Below the pieces are notes generated by a model. That model was not told the DNA's origin. It saw nothing but the letters and a program-made list of their open reading frames with translations, and did no database searches. From Flaccisagitta enflata (Eukaryota > Chaetognatha > Sagittoidea > Aphragmophora), in NCBI GenBank assembly GCA_965153355.1, contig OZ231126.1:103106001-103170000 (forward strand): a stretch of 64,000 nt of DNA, read 5' to 3'. Below are positions 41,852 through 52,475 of the stretch, piece after piece (the stretch's first letter is position 1; every line of letters begins with the position of its first letter). Position numbers and translations under genes: made by a program.

Positions 41852-43911
41852 TCACTTGGGTTTAAAACACTGTAAGTTTTGTGTATTTTTTTCTCTTTCT
41901 TTATTGTTTCTTTTTTTTCTTTTTTTAATTGGAGGTGGGGGTGAGGGTGTGGGAGATGCAGAGCTCTCCGTTGAAAATCCCAAAGCAGAGGGAGGGGACC
42001 TACGGGTCATTTTGGATATAGTGGCAGTTTCTGCGACTTGTTTGATCGGTTGACTCGATCGATCGGCGAGGGATTTGCCTTTTGGACTCAGTTTTGGTTT
42101 GATTGAGTGATTTATTTGATTGACAGCGGGTTTCGCCTCACGAACTTCGTCGTCGAACATCAATCGCCGTCGCGCCTTTCCCACGGAGGAATATCCAATC
42201 TTGAAAGGTATGACGCCCATCTTCCTTTGAGCGGCTTTTTGTGGCGCTGCAGGTCCTTTTGGTCCTTTGATCATCCTTGACGGAGCCTTGCCCTTGCCCT
42301 TGCCCTTGCCCTTGCCCTGGAGCTGTTTGCGTGTCGGCATTGGCTTTGGTCTTTCCGCTATTGTCGCTTCCTCTTCGCTTTCTTCATCTCTTCCCTCGTC
42401 GTCTCCTTCTTCTCCTTCTTCTCCATCTTCTCCATCCTCATTTCCTTCTTCAGTTTCTGGTATTTCACCATCTCTCTCCGCCTCTTCATCGTTTCTCTCC
42501 TCTCCTTCTTCTTTTTCTATCTCCATTTCCTCTTCCTCGTTCTCACATCCTTCTTCATCTTCTCCCTCTAATTCTGCTTCTTCATCGTTTCTCTCTGAAC
42601 TTTCCTCGTCTTCTTCATCTCCTTCTTCTCCATCTTCTTCTCTTTCGTCTTCTCCTTCTTCATCTTCTTCTCCTTCGTCTTCTCCATTTGTTTCCTCGCC
42701 TCTGTTGTCTCCATCTGTTTCATCACCTTCCTTTACATCTGCATCTTCCTCTTCTTCATTTTCTCCGCTTCCCTCTTCCTCGTCATCATTTTCCTCTTGT
42801 CCTCCCTCACTTTCTCCACTACCCTCACTACCACTTTCTTCCTTTTCATCTCTTTCTTCGGTGATTTCGTCTTCCTCTGTCTCCCCATCTCCTTCTTCAT
42901 CTTCATCTACATCTTCCCCTGTCTCTCTTTCTTCATCTTTGTTTTCATCTCTATCTCCAACTTCATCTTCTTCACTCTCGTCGTTTATAAACCTTCTATC
43001 CTCTTCATTTTCCTCATTGTCATCGTCGTCGTCGTCGTCGTCGCTGTCGTCATTGCCATTGTCGTCTTCGTCGTCGTCGTTATGGTCATTATTCAAATTT
43101 CTCCGACCATTTTGTTTATGCTCCTCCACGGCCTTGCGAGAGAGCATGTTAAAAGCTTGGCGCTTATTTGCTTTAGTCGGTTTGTTGGTCTTCTGGCATT
43201 TCTTGGTTTCCGGTCTCTGAGATCGACGATCGCTGTGTGATTGCCGCTTCTTATCGCTCTTGGTCGTGACGGTTGATTTGGTGGTGACTTTGAGAGCTTT
43301 GGTGGCTTTGCTCGTCTCACCTTTCTTGACTACGTTCAAGCGTTTAGCGCGCGGATTTGTCGCGACTGATGAATTGACTTGATTTCCATGGCGCCCAGTT
43401 GCTTTCATTTTTGATACCTTTTTTCTAACAGCTTGAACAACTTGAACAGCTCTAACTGCTTGAACGGCTTGAACAGCTCTTTTTTTGTTCAGCTGTTTTC
43501 GCTTTGAATAGTCGCTGCTTGATGCACGCTTGCAATTACCATCGGTCATAATTGCCGACTCAGTGGATGCTTTACTCGACCTTCTGCCGGTCGAGCTGTT
43601 GGAAAAGCGAGCTGGCGCGGTGGATGCGCGGCTAGAATTGCTGCTGGAGGATCTTGTTGGCTCTGTGAACGCTTGATTGGACCTGTTGGATGATTTGACC
43701 GATGCGCTGGTGGAGGGCACCATGGGAAAAGTGGTTTCAAAATCCATTTCCGTCTCCGAATATGTGAGTTCTTTGAAGAGGTTCAGTTTCCTGGACTCGC
43801 GATTTCCGGTATAATCACCATCGTCTGGACCAGCGGTGGAATCAGCGGCATATCCATGGATCTCGGAATCGTCGCCGGTGAGTCGTTTGAAAATTTTCTT
43901 GATCTGCCCAA
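41852..43911 (-). CDS. Gene C: highly acidic, Ser/Lys-rich protein
   Basis: The longest host-type frame in the window. The ATG at 43747 gives 631 residues; the frame stays open 5' to an AG at 43912 and would add about 55 residues (V-G-Q-I-K-K-I-F-K-R-L). Order: Ser/Thr-rich start with SNRSNQ, a Lys/Arg-rich segment (about 80-200), an uninterrupted Glu/Asp/Gly tract (about 215-475), a GKGKGKGKAPSR basic stretch, KIGYSSVGKARRRLMFDDE, and a basic tail KKRKKRNNKERE. Such alternation of basic and acidic blocks is typical of nucleolar, chromatin or histone-chaperone-like proteins, but no domain identifies it. It lies on the same strand as genes B and D; whether it is separate or spliced to gene D is unresolved. 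Confidence 0.6.
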
Positions 43912-44189
43912 CTAGAGTTTACCTATACGCTTTTTTATACGCCACCTCTACCGGAAGTGGCAGATGAGACGCAAAAACGTATTTGGCGCTAAAATGAGTT
44001 TCCCATTGGCGTTTTTCAGGTTTTTCACTTGGCAATGAAGGAGCAGTAAGATTTAGGGAATTCATAGTGGTTTTTCTGGGATCATTTTGAAAATTTAGTA
44101 AAAATTTCCAGAATTTTTTTCAAGCATCAAAAAATTATTATTTTTTCTTTTTCTATTCATTTTTGTTATTTTAATCAGTTTTCATGATT
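43912..44189. other. Gene C upstream region
   Basis: Includes a short CACTTCCGGTAGAGGTGG stretch on the minus strand. No motif is decisive. Confidence 0.35.
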
Positions 44190-44340
44190 CACTTTTCACT
44201 TTTCACTTTTCACTTTTCACTTTTCACTTTTCACTTCACTTTTGATTTTTCACTTTTCACTTTTCACTTTTCACTTTTCACTTTTCACTACACTTTACAC
44301 TTTCACTTTTCACTTTATTTATTTTCACTTTTCATTTTTG
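44190..44340. repeat. (TTTTCAC)n microsatellite
   Basis: About 20 seven-base units. Confidence 0.9.
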
Positions 44341-44670
44341 ACTTTTCATTTTTCTTTTTTTCTATTTCTTATTTTTCATTTTTATATTGCATTTATTACT
44401 TTTTACTGATTTTTTTTCAATGTACCATACTTTTAATAATTCTGTTGTCACTTTTTTCATCTTTTACTTATATTTTGTTAATCAAATTCATTGTAATTAT
44501 TTCATTTATCATATTTCATAGTTATTTATATTTCACAAGTTGATTTGTTTTGATAAAACAGAAAATAAAGTGAAATAGATGATCGATGATTCTCCCTCAT
44601 GCTTATATCAAGATTGTATCATCCCAAAAGAAATGCTGAAATGAGTCCAGAATCAAGTTCTTCTTGTCTC

Positions 44671-44672
44671 TG

Positions 44673-44709
<37 letters not shown>

Positions 44710-44801
44710 ACCTGCAATAATGCCATTTCCGATTTTTGTGGACCATGTGTTTTGGTTAGATTGATCATCTGGTTATATGAAGAGACGACCAAATTGATTG
44801 T

Positions 44802-44864
<63 letters not shown>
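44671..44864. repeat. Two (TC)n tracts
   Basis: 44671-44705 and 44803-44864, separated by about 100 bp of unique sequence. Confidence 0.95.
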
Positions 44865-44983
44865 ACAACAAGGAGAGAATATCACAGGACCCATAGATGA
44901 GACTGAGTGGAAAGAAAATATCAAATGGCCAATCATTTTTTCATGAATTGTCCTTTACTCTGTTCAAGTCGAACTTGGTCTGG

Positions 44984-44984
<1 letters not shown>

Positions 44985-45014
<30 letters not shown>

Positions 45015-45020
45015 CCTCCC
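44985..45020. repeat. (CTGT)n microsatellite
   Basis: About seven TCTG units. Confidence 0.85.
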
Positions 45021-45161
45021 TGTAACAAAACGGAGATAGCATGACAATGGCCATGCTCTCAATAATCCTAATCCATAACTAGAAAATATTAACAAAACTT
45101 CTATTTTCTTTTATTATATGGACAACAAGGCCCAATACATGGCAATCCAGTCACAGACGGT

Positions 45162-45282
45162 TTGGCAGGGGTGGTGCGAAAACCGCTTGGAATTCAAAAA
45201 TGTGACGGACCGACGGACCAACCTACCAACCTACCGACCGACCGACACGGCAAGGTGTAGAGTCGCGTGTCCGCGACTAAAA
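45162..45282 (-). repeat. Hairpin family 1 short copy
   Basis: GCGAAAACCGCTTGGAATTC through ACCGACCGACACGGCAAGG and GAGTCGCGTGTCCGCGACT. Closest to the 4389-4545 copy. Confidence 0.8.
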
Positions 45283-45455
45283 AGCAAATGAGAACATTTT
45301 AATGAAAAAACACCACCATGCTTTGCTTAAGTATTCTAAGAGTCAACGATGCATCACAGGCACTGAGAAACTCATTTCATCTTCAAAAATAGTAGTAATT
45401 GTGATACTACTAAAAAAAAAACGTTAAAAAGCGTTTTTTAGGCTAAAAACTCCAC

Positions 45456-45840
45456 TTATACGCAACCTACTATGTATATAATCTCAATTATACTTCCGTT
45501 ATGTGCCACCAGATGATTTTGTTTGAAACTCCAAACTCTATGCCCAACCAAATGATCCAAACGGTCTTTCCTTCGGTTTTCCTCGCTGTAGGCCGTCTTG
45601 AAAACAGGTGAAGGTGACAACGGCTCACCATACGCGTAGCACAAAAGCGTTGCACGCGGTTCGCAAAGAAGCCGCATGTGTTTGTCTCTATGTTCCTTGT
45701 CCTCGAAACATTCGAGACAATAGAAACAAATTGACAACAGATACTTATCCATGGCCTCTATCATACTGGAATCTTGAGCGAAAACGTGCTTCAATTTGGC
45801 GAGCACACGAAAATGTGTCACCTCTGAAGGATGAAGCAAG
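45456..45840 (-). CDS. Gene B last exon
   Basis: 128 codons with S-I-C-F-Y-C-L-E-C-F and an H-x3-H that could bind zinc. Acceptor in a TTTTCTTTTCAG context. Confidence 0.65.
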
Positions 45841-45889
45841 CTGAAAAGAAAAAAAGAACAACGAACGCTGAAAAAATGAAAAGCCACCA

Positions 45890-45941
<52 letters not shown>

Positions 45942-46928
45942 AAAAAAGAAAATGCAAAATCAACAAGTTTTCAATTGCTGACACGCAACTGTATGAGAGA
46001 TTTTGTCCGTTAGTCGGTCGGTCCGTCTGTCACGCGTCCTCAGCGATATTGTAACCCCGCGTCATTTGTTTTTTTGGTACCGGTGGTGGTCGGATAAATG
46101 TGAAGTACAGCAGACGCATGCAATCTCCACATCGTCTTCATCGCAGAGCGGGCACCAAATGATATTGTGATGCCCATTGAGACCAGCCAGTTGGGATGGA
46201 GTCAACGCGCAGTGCGCCAACCGGAAATGTTCGTCGGCCGCCGATTTGGATCCGTAAAAAGCGAGTCTTTGCACATTGAAGGCACCCATAACTCGGTCTC
46301 TCAATGTGATTGGAAATTTGCTGACGTCAATTTGCTCACTGCCACCCGGGCCATACGACGAGTTGTTATCGTTGTCGTCTACGCCACTCAAGTTTTCATC
46401 GATCATAGGCACGCGGGAAGACGGGCATATATAGCAATTCATCTTAAGTGGAATATCGTGGGTCGACCTGTTGAAACTGATGGTTTTGCTGTCGTTTTGG
46501 GTAACCATTTTGCTTACTTTTTCCATTTGTCTGCTGGTGTACTCTAACTTAGGACATTGCTCGCGTTGCGCATACAATTCGAGGCTCGTGTAATTTTGTT
46601 TTTCATTAACTTCCGACTGGATGGAACTCTTACAGTTGATTATTGAATTGTCGCGGATGGTTGACAAAGTAGCCACGCCCTTCAAGCCGATGCGCGAGAG
46701 AAACTTTTTTCTATAGTCAAAATTTCCCGCCCTCGTAGAGTATCGATGGACATTTTTTACGAAATTGTCACACGGGGTGTCATTTGTCAGTCCGTCGTTA
46801 TGTTTGAGCAAAGTTAGAAGAAATCTAGCAGTGATCTCGATCACTACACGTTTCTCGCCTCTTTTTTTCATATCGGCCACTGCCACGTAGAAAGCCCGCT
46901 TATTAGGGAAGCCTAAAGCCTTGTACAC
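45456..46928 (-). CDS. Gene B, 3' part: Cys/His-rich protein of unknown family
   Basis: Two exons: 46928 (or further)-46081 and 45840-45456, joined by a CCG|GTACCA donor and CTTTTCAG acceptor in matching phase; ends TAA. The first begins with L-G-F-P-N-K-R-A-F-Y-V-A-V-A-D-M and has a Ser/Asn-rich middle. Cys/His clusters follow: C-Y-I-C, W-C-P-L-C-D-E-D-D-V-E, C-V-C-C, H-L-S-D-H-H-R; the second exon continues with C-F-Y-C-L-E-C-F and H-R-D-K-H-M. These spacings suggest at least two zinc sites, none matching a named finger. Upstream coding sequence continues into the duplicated block but is out of frame there (one T fewer in a poly-T run), so this copy of the gene may be broken. Confidence 0.6.
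45892..45942. repeat. (GAAA)n microsatellite
   Basis: About 12 units in the gene B intron. Confidence 0.95.
45968..46075 (+). repeat. Hairpin family 1 copy in the gene B intron
   Basis: AATTGCTGACACGCAACT, TGAGAGATTTTGTCCG, GTCGGTCGGTCCGTC, then GCGATATTGTAACCCCGCGT and CATTTG; it ends 6 bp before the donor of the preceding exon. Confidence 0.7.
46081..46868 (-). CDS. Gene B exon downstream of the duplicated block
   Basis: From K-K-R-G-E-K-R-V-V-I-E onward this copy is unique; before that (46869-47118) it repeats 48792-49042. Confidence 0.6.
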
Positions 46929-47118
46929 ATGACAGTTTACATAGGCCTGACGGAAGTCCTCCCCGGTAGCGGCTGAATCGAAAGAATGAAGGATCTCCGA
47001 TATTTTGTCTGGTCCAAGACCATCCTCAGTTAATGAGGAGCTTAACGATTCACAGATTTTTTTTTTTCATTCTCTTTCGCAAAAACATTTTGTTGGCGGC
47101 AGAATTCATACTGGATAA
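46865..47118 (-). repeat. Duplicated gene B segment, copy 1
   Basis: About 254 bp nearly identical to 48788-49042. One base shorter in a poly-T run (11 against 12 T), which changes the gene B frame here. Confidence 0.9.
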
Positions 47119-48440
47119 CCTCTAGGTTAGGGACCCCCTTAGGGACCCCTCTAGTTAGGGACCCCATTAGGGACCCCTCTAGTTAGGGACCCCTTTAGGG
47201 ACCCCTCTAGTTAGGGACCCCCTTTAGGGACCCTCTAGTTAGGGACCCCTTTGGGACCCCTCTAGTTAGGGACCTTTAGGGACCCCTCTAGTTAGGGACC
47301 CCTTAGGGACCCCTCTAGTTAGGACCCCAGGGACCCCTCTAGTTAGGGACCCCTTTAGGGACCCCTCTAGTTAGGGACCCCCTTTAGGGACCCCTCTAGT
47401 TAGGGACCCCCTTTAGGGACCCCTCTAGTTAGGGACCCCCTTTAGGGACCCCTCTAGTTAGGGACCCCCTTAAGGGACCCCTCTAGTTAGTGACCCCCTT
47501 AAGGGACCCCTCTAGTTAGGGACCCCCTTTAGGGACCCCTCTAGTTAGGGACCCCCTTTAGGGACCCCTCTAGTTAGGGACCCCCTTTAGGGACCCCTCT
47601 AGTTAGGGACCCCCTTTAGGGACCCCTCTAGTTAGGGACCTTGTTTAGGGACCCCTCTAGTTAGGGACCCCTTTAGGGACCCCTCTAGTTAGGGACCCCT
47701 TTAGGGACCCCTCTAGTTAGGGACCCCCTTTAGGGACCCCTCTAGTTAGGGACCCCCTTTAGGGACCCCTCTAGTTAGGGACCCCCTTTAGGGACCCCTC
47801 TAGTTAGGGACCCCCTTTAGGGACCCCTCTAGTAAGGGACCTCCTTTAGGGACCCCTCTTGTTAGGGACCCCCTTTAAGGACCCCTCTAGTTAGGGACCC
47901 CTTTAGGGACCCCTCTAAAGGGACCCCCTTTAGGGACCCCTGTAGCTAGGGACCTACTTTAGGGACCCTCGTTAGGGACCCCCTTTAGGGACTCCTCTAG
48001 TTGGGACCCCCTGGGACCCCTAGTTAGGGACCCCCTAGGGACTCCTCTGTTAGGACCCCCTTAGGGACCCCTTGTTAGGGACCCCCTTTAGGATCCCTCT
48101 AGTTAGACCCCCAGGGACCCCTCTAGTTAGGGACCCCCTTTAGGGACCCCTCTAGTTAGGAACCCCTTTAGAAACCCCTCTAGTTAGGGACCCCCTTTAG
48201 GGACCCCTCTAGTTAGGGACCCCCTTTAGGGACCCCTCTAGTTAGGGACCCCCTTTAGGGACCCCTCTAGTTAGGAACCCCCTTTAGGGACCCCTCTAGT
48301 TAGGGACCCCTAGTTACAAACCCCTAGTTAGGGACCTTCTAGTTAGGGACCCCCGAGTTAGGGACCCCTAGTTACAGACCCCTAGTTAGGGACCCCCAAG
48401 TTAGGGACCCCCGAGTTAGGGACCCGCTAGTTAGGGACCC
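47119..48440. repeat. 1.3-kb minisatellite, about 29-bp unit
   Basis: Unit TTAGGGACCCC(C)TTTAGG joined to GACCCCTCTAG, about 45 copies; length variants of the C and T runs, more degenerate at the right end. It sits exactly between the two gene B segment copies. Confidence 0.95.
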
Positions 48441-48692
48441 CTAAGTTAGGGACCCGACATTGTGACCCGACATTGCGACCCGACATTGCGACTCAACCCT
48501 GCGACCTGACAATGCGACCCGACCCTGCGACCTGACATTGCGACTTGACATTGCAACCTGACATTGCGACCCGACATTGGGACGTGACATTGCGACCCGA
48601 CATTGTGTCCTGACATTGGGTTACAACATTGTGTCCCGACATTGCGTCCCGACATTGCGTCCCGACATTGCGTCCCGACATTGCATCCTGAC
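48441..48692. repeat. 13-bp minisatellite (GACATTGCGACCC)n
   Basis: About 19 units, abutting the 29-bp array. Sequence is unrelated to that array apart from GACCC. Confidence 0.9.
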
Positions 48693-48739
48693 AGTCATTT
48701 GTGTAAATTCATTAATTTCTGTTGATTGAGTCAATTAAA

Positions 48740-48787
48740 AAAGATTGTATCAAGAGTCTTGCACGCGACTTAAAGGTGTTGGCCTTG
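48740..48787 (-). repeat. Hairpin family 1 junction fragment
   Basis: GTCTTGCACGCGACTTAAAG and GTTGGCCTTG; it forms the edge of duplicated copy 2. Confidence 0.5.
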
Positions 48788-49042
48788 TTTTCATATCGGC
48801 CACTGCCACGTAGAAAGCCCGCTTATTAGGGAAGCCTAAAGCCTTGTACACATGACAGTTTACATAGGCCTGACGGAAGTCCTCCCCGGTAGCGGCTGAA
48901 TCGAAAGAATGAAGGATCTCCGATATTTTGTCTGGTCCAAGACCATCCTCAGTTAATGAGGAGCTTAACGATTCACAGATTTTTTTTTTTTCATTCTCTT
49001 TCGCAAAAACATTTTGTTGGCGGCAGAATTCATACTGGATAA
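48788..49042 (-). repeat. Duplicated gene B segment, copy 2
   Basis: In this copy the coding frame is continuous with the 5' part of gene B up to V-A-V-A-D-M-K, then runs into the family 1 fragment. Confidence 0.9.
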
Positions 49043-49500
49043 TTTCCGCGGCTGATCTGGTATTATCCGCTTCCGAAGAGCAAAAGAGCTCATCGGGCGG
49101 ATTTTTTTGAGGCGCGGTCATATTGTGGATACAAGATAAGGCTTTACCTAAATGCGGCTTTCGTTGGTGTAATGTTAATAAACCGCCGTACTTAACAAAA
49201 AAATTTTTGTTTAAAAAAGGAGAAAGAGAAGGGTGAAGCAATAGTTTGTTTCGGAGGTCTCTGTTTAACGTCTCAATGTCAGGGTCCATGTTGGTTTTTT
49301 TTTTTGTTTTTGTTGTTGTTCTCAACATGGCCAGTAACGCCTCGAAAGCTAGTTTAGTCGGGAAGGCCATAGCCATAGTCATGGCCTGCCGGCAAAAAAA
49401 TTCATACTGGATAATTTCAGACGAAATTCTCGAGTGATTTTCTATCGAGGAGCATAAGGCCTCATGAGGCCGCGGATTTTCTGCTCTGTTTTTTTTTTTT
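48788..49500 (-). CDS. Gene B, 5' part, separated from its 3' part
   Basis: Open frame of about 235 codons. The (CA)n tract upstream of 49510 makes the frame look longer and is not counted. Two related modules are visible: LCSS-x4-R-x-S-x-EIIQYEF-x-CRQ followed by A-x-A-F-P-T-K-L-A-F-E, and again FCSSEADNTRSAAEIIQYEF followed later by A-L-G-F-P-N-K-R-A-F-Y. Start codon uncertain: M-T-M-A-M-A-F or the M of M-D-P-D are candidates. An ancestral single gene is implied (this part plus 46868-45456); the present arrangement has a duplicated segment and minisatellites in between. Whether splicing still joins the parts cannot be told. Confidence 0.55.
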
Positions 49501-49569
49501 TTAGTCACATAGAAACACATACATATAGAGCGCACACACACAGAGCACACACAGAGCACACACACACAG

Positions 49570-49570
<1 letters not shown>

Positions 49571-49652
<82 letters not shown>
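49571..49652. repeat. (CA)n microsatellite
   Basis: About 40 units, immediately upstream of the gene B 5' part on the minus strand. Confidence 0.95.
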
Positions 49653-49657
<5 letters not shown>

Positions 49658-50635
49658 TAGGAATGGTGGAGAAGTGAAGGGCCGGATATGAGATATCTCA
49701 AAGTTATCAGTGAATGAACAAAAATATGAGCGACGACAAGAATCGACGACAAGTCCAGATAGAAAAAAAATAATAAAAATGTTTTTTTTCTCTTGAATTA
49801 AGCAAAACGCGAGCCAAAACACACAGAAAAAACAAGCAATGGAAAAAAAAATACACACGATTCAAACGAGGAAAAAGATAGTGTTAGTGCATATGAGTTT
49901 TTTTTTAATTTTTTTTAGTCATGCAAATTTGGAGCAAGCATTAAGTAAAAAAAAAACATTCTCCATGAAGTGGGAAAGAAGAGTTTTTTGACAAACGAGG
50001 GAAAAATAAAAGAAAATCAATTTAAAAAGAGACAGTAGAAGAAAACACAGATTAGTAATGAAAAATTAAAAAAAACTACTTTTTTTGTTGTTGTCAGAAT
50101 TCTTGCTTTTTTTAATGTGTCTCAACGTCTGTGTGTCTTTGTTTTGTCTTTTTCTTTCTCTGTCTGTCTATTTGTCTGTCTGTTTGTCCATGTCTGTTTG
50201 TCTCCGTCTGTTTCTGTTTTTATTTGTCTGTTTCTGTCTGTCTGTCTCTGGCTGTCTCTGTCTATATTTGACTGTATCTTTTTTTTCTTTCTCTCTCTCT
50301 CGATTTCATACAACTTACCCCATTTTAATCCACCGATGGTCGCCTTTTCCTTTATATTTTTTTCTTTCTTTTTTTCATTTTCGATTGTTTGTTTCGTTTG
50401 TTTTTGTTTTTTTCGTTGTTTTTTTCCTTTTTTAAATTTCTTTCTTTTTTCTGCTGCTTTTTTAATGTGGAAGAAAGAAATAAAAAAGGGAAAGAAATAA
50501 AGTAAGTGAAAAGGAAAGAAAATGAGGAAAAAAAGAGAAGAAAAGAAAAAAGGAAAAAAAGAAACAAAGAAAGGAAAAAAAGTTGAAACCGGCGTTTTAT
50601 TGTTTGTGAAAAAAATGTTGTGAGTTTTTTTTCTC
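49653..50635. other. Low-complexity spacer
   Basis: A/T-rich, then (TCTG)-like pyrimidine sequence (50130-50280), then poly-T/GAAA sequence. The Ser/Leu/Val/Phe-rich frames here are low-complexity artefacts. Confidence 0.5.
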
Positions 50636-51097
50636 TTAAAAATTTGTGTTAAATCGAACCACCCACATGAATGGCGGCATGCATTTGTCTATGGTTAGCC
50701 AACCTTTTTGGGGATTTTGTTCCAATTTTATTTTGTCGAACCAATCTGCCGGTTTCCAACCAATATTAGGTATTGCCGTTTTCATGCATTGGTCTAGCCA
50801 TTTTTTTGGTTGAGGTGGGGGTGGTTTAGAAAATTGCTTTCCCATGTACAAATGGAAATTTTCAAGGTATCTTTTGGATACTTTTGGTTGATACTGCTGA
50901 ATGTATTTGGCTCGAGTCCGGGATACGCGTTTTAAAACCATCACAATTGCTAATTCTAAATCGAGCCCCCATGACTGACTGAAGTCAACTATAGTTTGTG
51001 CTTCAGCCTTAAATTTTTTTGCTGTTGGAAATTCAATCTCATCATCTAGTTCTTCATCCTCGCTTTCAGAACCTTCGATTTTTCTTTTGTTGTTCAT
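50636..51097 (-). CDS. Gene A1: 153-residue intronless orphan protein
   Basis: ATG to TAA without introns. N-terminus basic then acidic (K-R-K-I-E-G-S-E-S-E-D-E-E), an I-V-D-F-S-Q-S-W-G-L-D segment, and a PP-x2-QP-x2-W-L-x3-M-x5-PN-x2-W block at about residues 96-120. That block is shared with the neighbouring gene A2. Ends V-V-R-F-N-T-N-F. No recognised family. Confidence 0.6.
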   Translation of the reverse strand: MNNKRKIEGSESEDEELDDEIEFPTAKKFKAEAQTIVDFSQSWGLDLELAIVMVLKRVSRTRAKYIQQYQPKVSKRYLENFHLYMGKQFSKPPPPQPKKWLDQCMKTAIPNIGWKPADWFDKIKLEQNPQKGWLTIDKCMPPFMWVVRFNTNF

Positions 51098-51270
51098 ATT
51101 TTTTTTTGAAAAACACCGCGTTTTCTTTTTACATCACGAATCTTTCATTTTGAGTTCTCTTTAGTATTCGTCTGCTCATGCTCTTTTTTTTTTATTTTCT
51201 CCTCCTCCTTTTTTCTTCCTCTCCTCAATGATTTTTCTCTTTATTGAATCACTTGTCACACACAGAAATT

Positions 51271-51273
<3 letters not shown>

Positions 51274-51349
<76 letters not shown>
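51274..51349. repeat. (TC)n microsatellite
   Basis: About 38 units between A1 and A2. Confidence 0.95.
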
Positions 51350-51350
<1 letters not shown>

Positions 51351-51366
51351 AAAAGTGTTTATTTTT

Positions 51367-51933
51367 TTACTTTTTTTTCACGTTCTTTTTGTGTTCCAGC
51401 GCTTTACAGGCTTTGTTGAAGGCCATTGACCACTGAAAACGCAGTTGGGGATCTGGCAACCCTCCAGGCTGTCCTTTTTGGATCATTCTTATGATCCGCA
51501 GATTGTCGTGGAAATCCTCCAAGTTTTGCCTAATTCCCCCGGAGCAAAGTATTTCATCGTCCAGTATTTTGTCTGTAAGTCGTTTTATGTCCTTGATAAT
51601 TTCGTCGCAGTCAGTCCGTACCTGAGGGCAAATACAAACACGGCCTCGGGTATTGTACACTGGGGGCGAAGTGTCTCTTATCTCAGTGGGCAGAAAGTGA
51701 TCGTTGCCGAGATTCGGACTGTCTCTCCATTCCATGTTAGGAACGCCTGTGTAGCAAATCATTCGTTCAACGAGTCCGTTCGGTTGTTTACGGGGAGGTT
51801 TCCCCGGTTCGATTGTCTCCGTTGGAATCAAGTACGGCCTTGCATTCAGCGCTCTTAAGGTGGCTCTCCAAAGCTTCTCCTCTCTTTTTTTCGTAGCCTC
51901 TAAATCATCATTTGCCTGCCCATGCTCATTCAT
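51367..51933 (-). CDS. Gene A2: 188-residue intronless orphan protein, paralogue of A1
   Basis: Start chosen at ATG 51933 (M-N-E-H-G-Q); the frame is open further 5' but only as a Phe-rich artefact of T-rich DNA. Visible: KPP-x2-QP-x2-L-x3-M-x5-PN-x2-W as in A1 but 40 residues from the start, R-V-C-I-C-P-Q-V-R-T-D-C, an amphipathic helical region (D-E-I-I-K-D-I-K-R-L-T-D-K-I-L), and L-R-F-Q-W-S-M-A-F-N-K-A-C-K. Same strand as A1, 270 bp apart. Function unknown. Confidence 0.6.
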   Translation of the reverse strand: MNEHGQANDDLEATKKREEKLWRATLRALNARPYLIPTETIEPGKPPRKQPNGLVERMICYTGVPNMEWRDSPNLGNDHFLPTEIRDTSPPVYNTRGRVCICPQVRTDCDEIIKDIKRLTDKILDDEILCSGGIRQNLEDFHDNLRIIRMIQKGQPGGLPDPQLRFQWSMAFNKACKALEHKKNVKKK

Positions 51934-52192
51934 GATTTTTTTAACAAATATTTCCCCCCCCCCCGACCGCCGGAATAAAAAAGAAAGAAAAAAAACATTT
52001 TTTACAAAAACCAAAAAGTAATTGAAAAGAAAAATGGAAAAAAAGAGAAGAAAACAAAAAAAGATAATTTGAAAGGGCGAGAAATAGGACAAAAAAAAAT
52101 ACGCGTTAATTGCAATTATCAGGAGTGCGACGCGACGAGACGGGTGGAGAAAAAAGAGTTAAGAAAGAAAGAAAAAAAAGAAAGAAAAGAAA

Positions 52193-52242
<50 letters not shown>

Positions 52243-52475
52243 CTGAAAGAAAGAAAGAAAGAAAGGAAGGGAGAAAGAAAAGGAGAAAGGGAGGAAGGAA
52301 GGAAGGAGGAAGGAAGGAAGGAAGGAAGGAGGAAAAAGAAATTAAGAAATGAATTAAGAAAGAAAGCAAGCAAACAAGCAAGCAAAGCAAGAAAAAAGAA
52401 GAAAAAGAAGAAAAGAAGGCAAGCAAAAAAGCAAGAGAGGAGAAGACAGATAAAAAAAAAACCGGAAATAAAATC
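51934..52475. promoter_or_regulatory. Divergent intergenic region between A2 and H
   Basis: 540 bp separating a minus-strand start from a plus-strand start. Purine-rich, with a (GAAA)n tract at 52193-52265 and a GGAAGGAA tract to 52330. A shared promoter is inferred from position only. Confidence 0.35.

Noticed and set aside
42267-43220. Plus-strand Ser-rich frame of 317 codons and overlapping Leu-rich frames
   Set aside because: Antisense of the Glu/Asp tract of gene C (GAR codons read as TTC/TCY); the minus frame is longer, open at both sides and has mixed-composition ends.
47119-48440. TTAGGG words in the 29-bp minisatellite, suggesting telomeric sequence
   Set aside because: TTAGGG occurs only once per unit as part of TTAGGGACCCC; there are no consecutive TTAGGG repeats and the array is interstitial within a duplicated gene segment.
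47119-48692. CRISPR-like array
   Set aside because: The units are contiguous tandem repeats with no unique spacers, in a eukaryotic context and without cas genes.
30790-52092. Integrated large DNA virus as the source of the unknown minus-strand genes
   Set aside because: Gene D has ten ordinary spliced exons and wide introns, and no capsid, polymerase or packaging motif was visible. The idea remains open only for A1, A2 and B.
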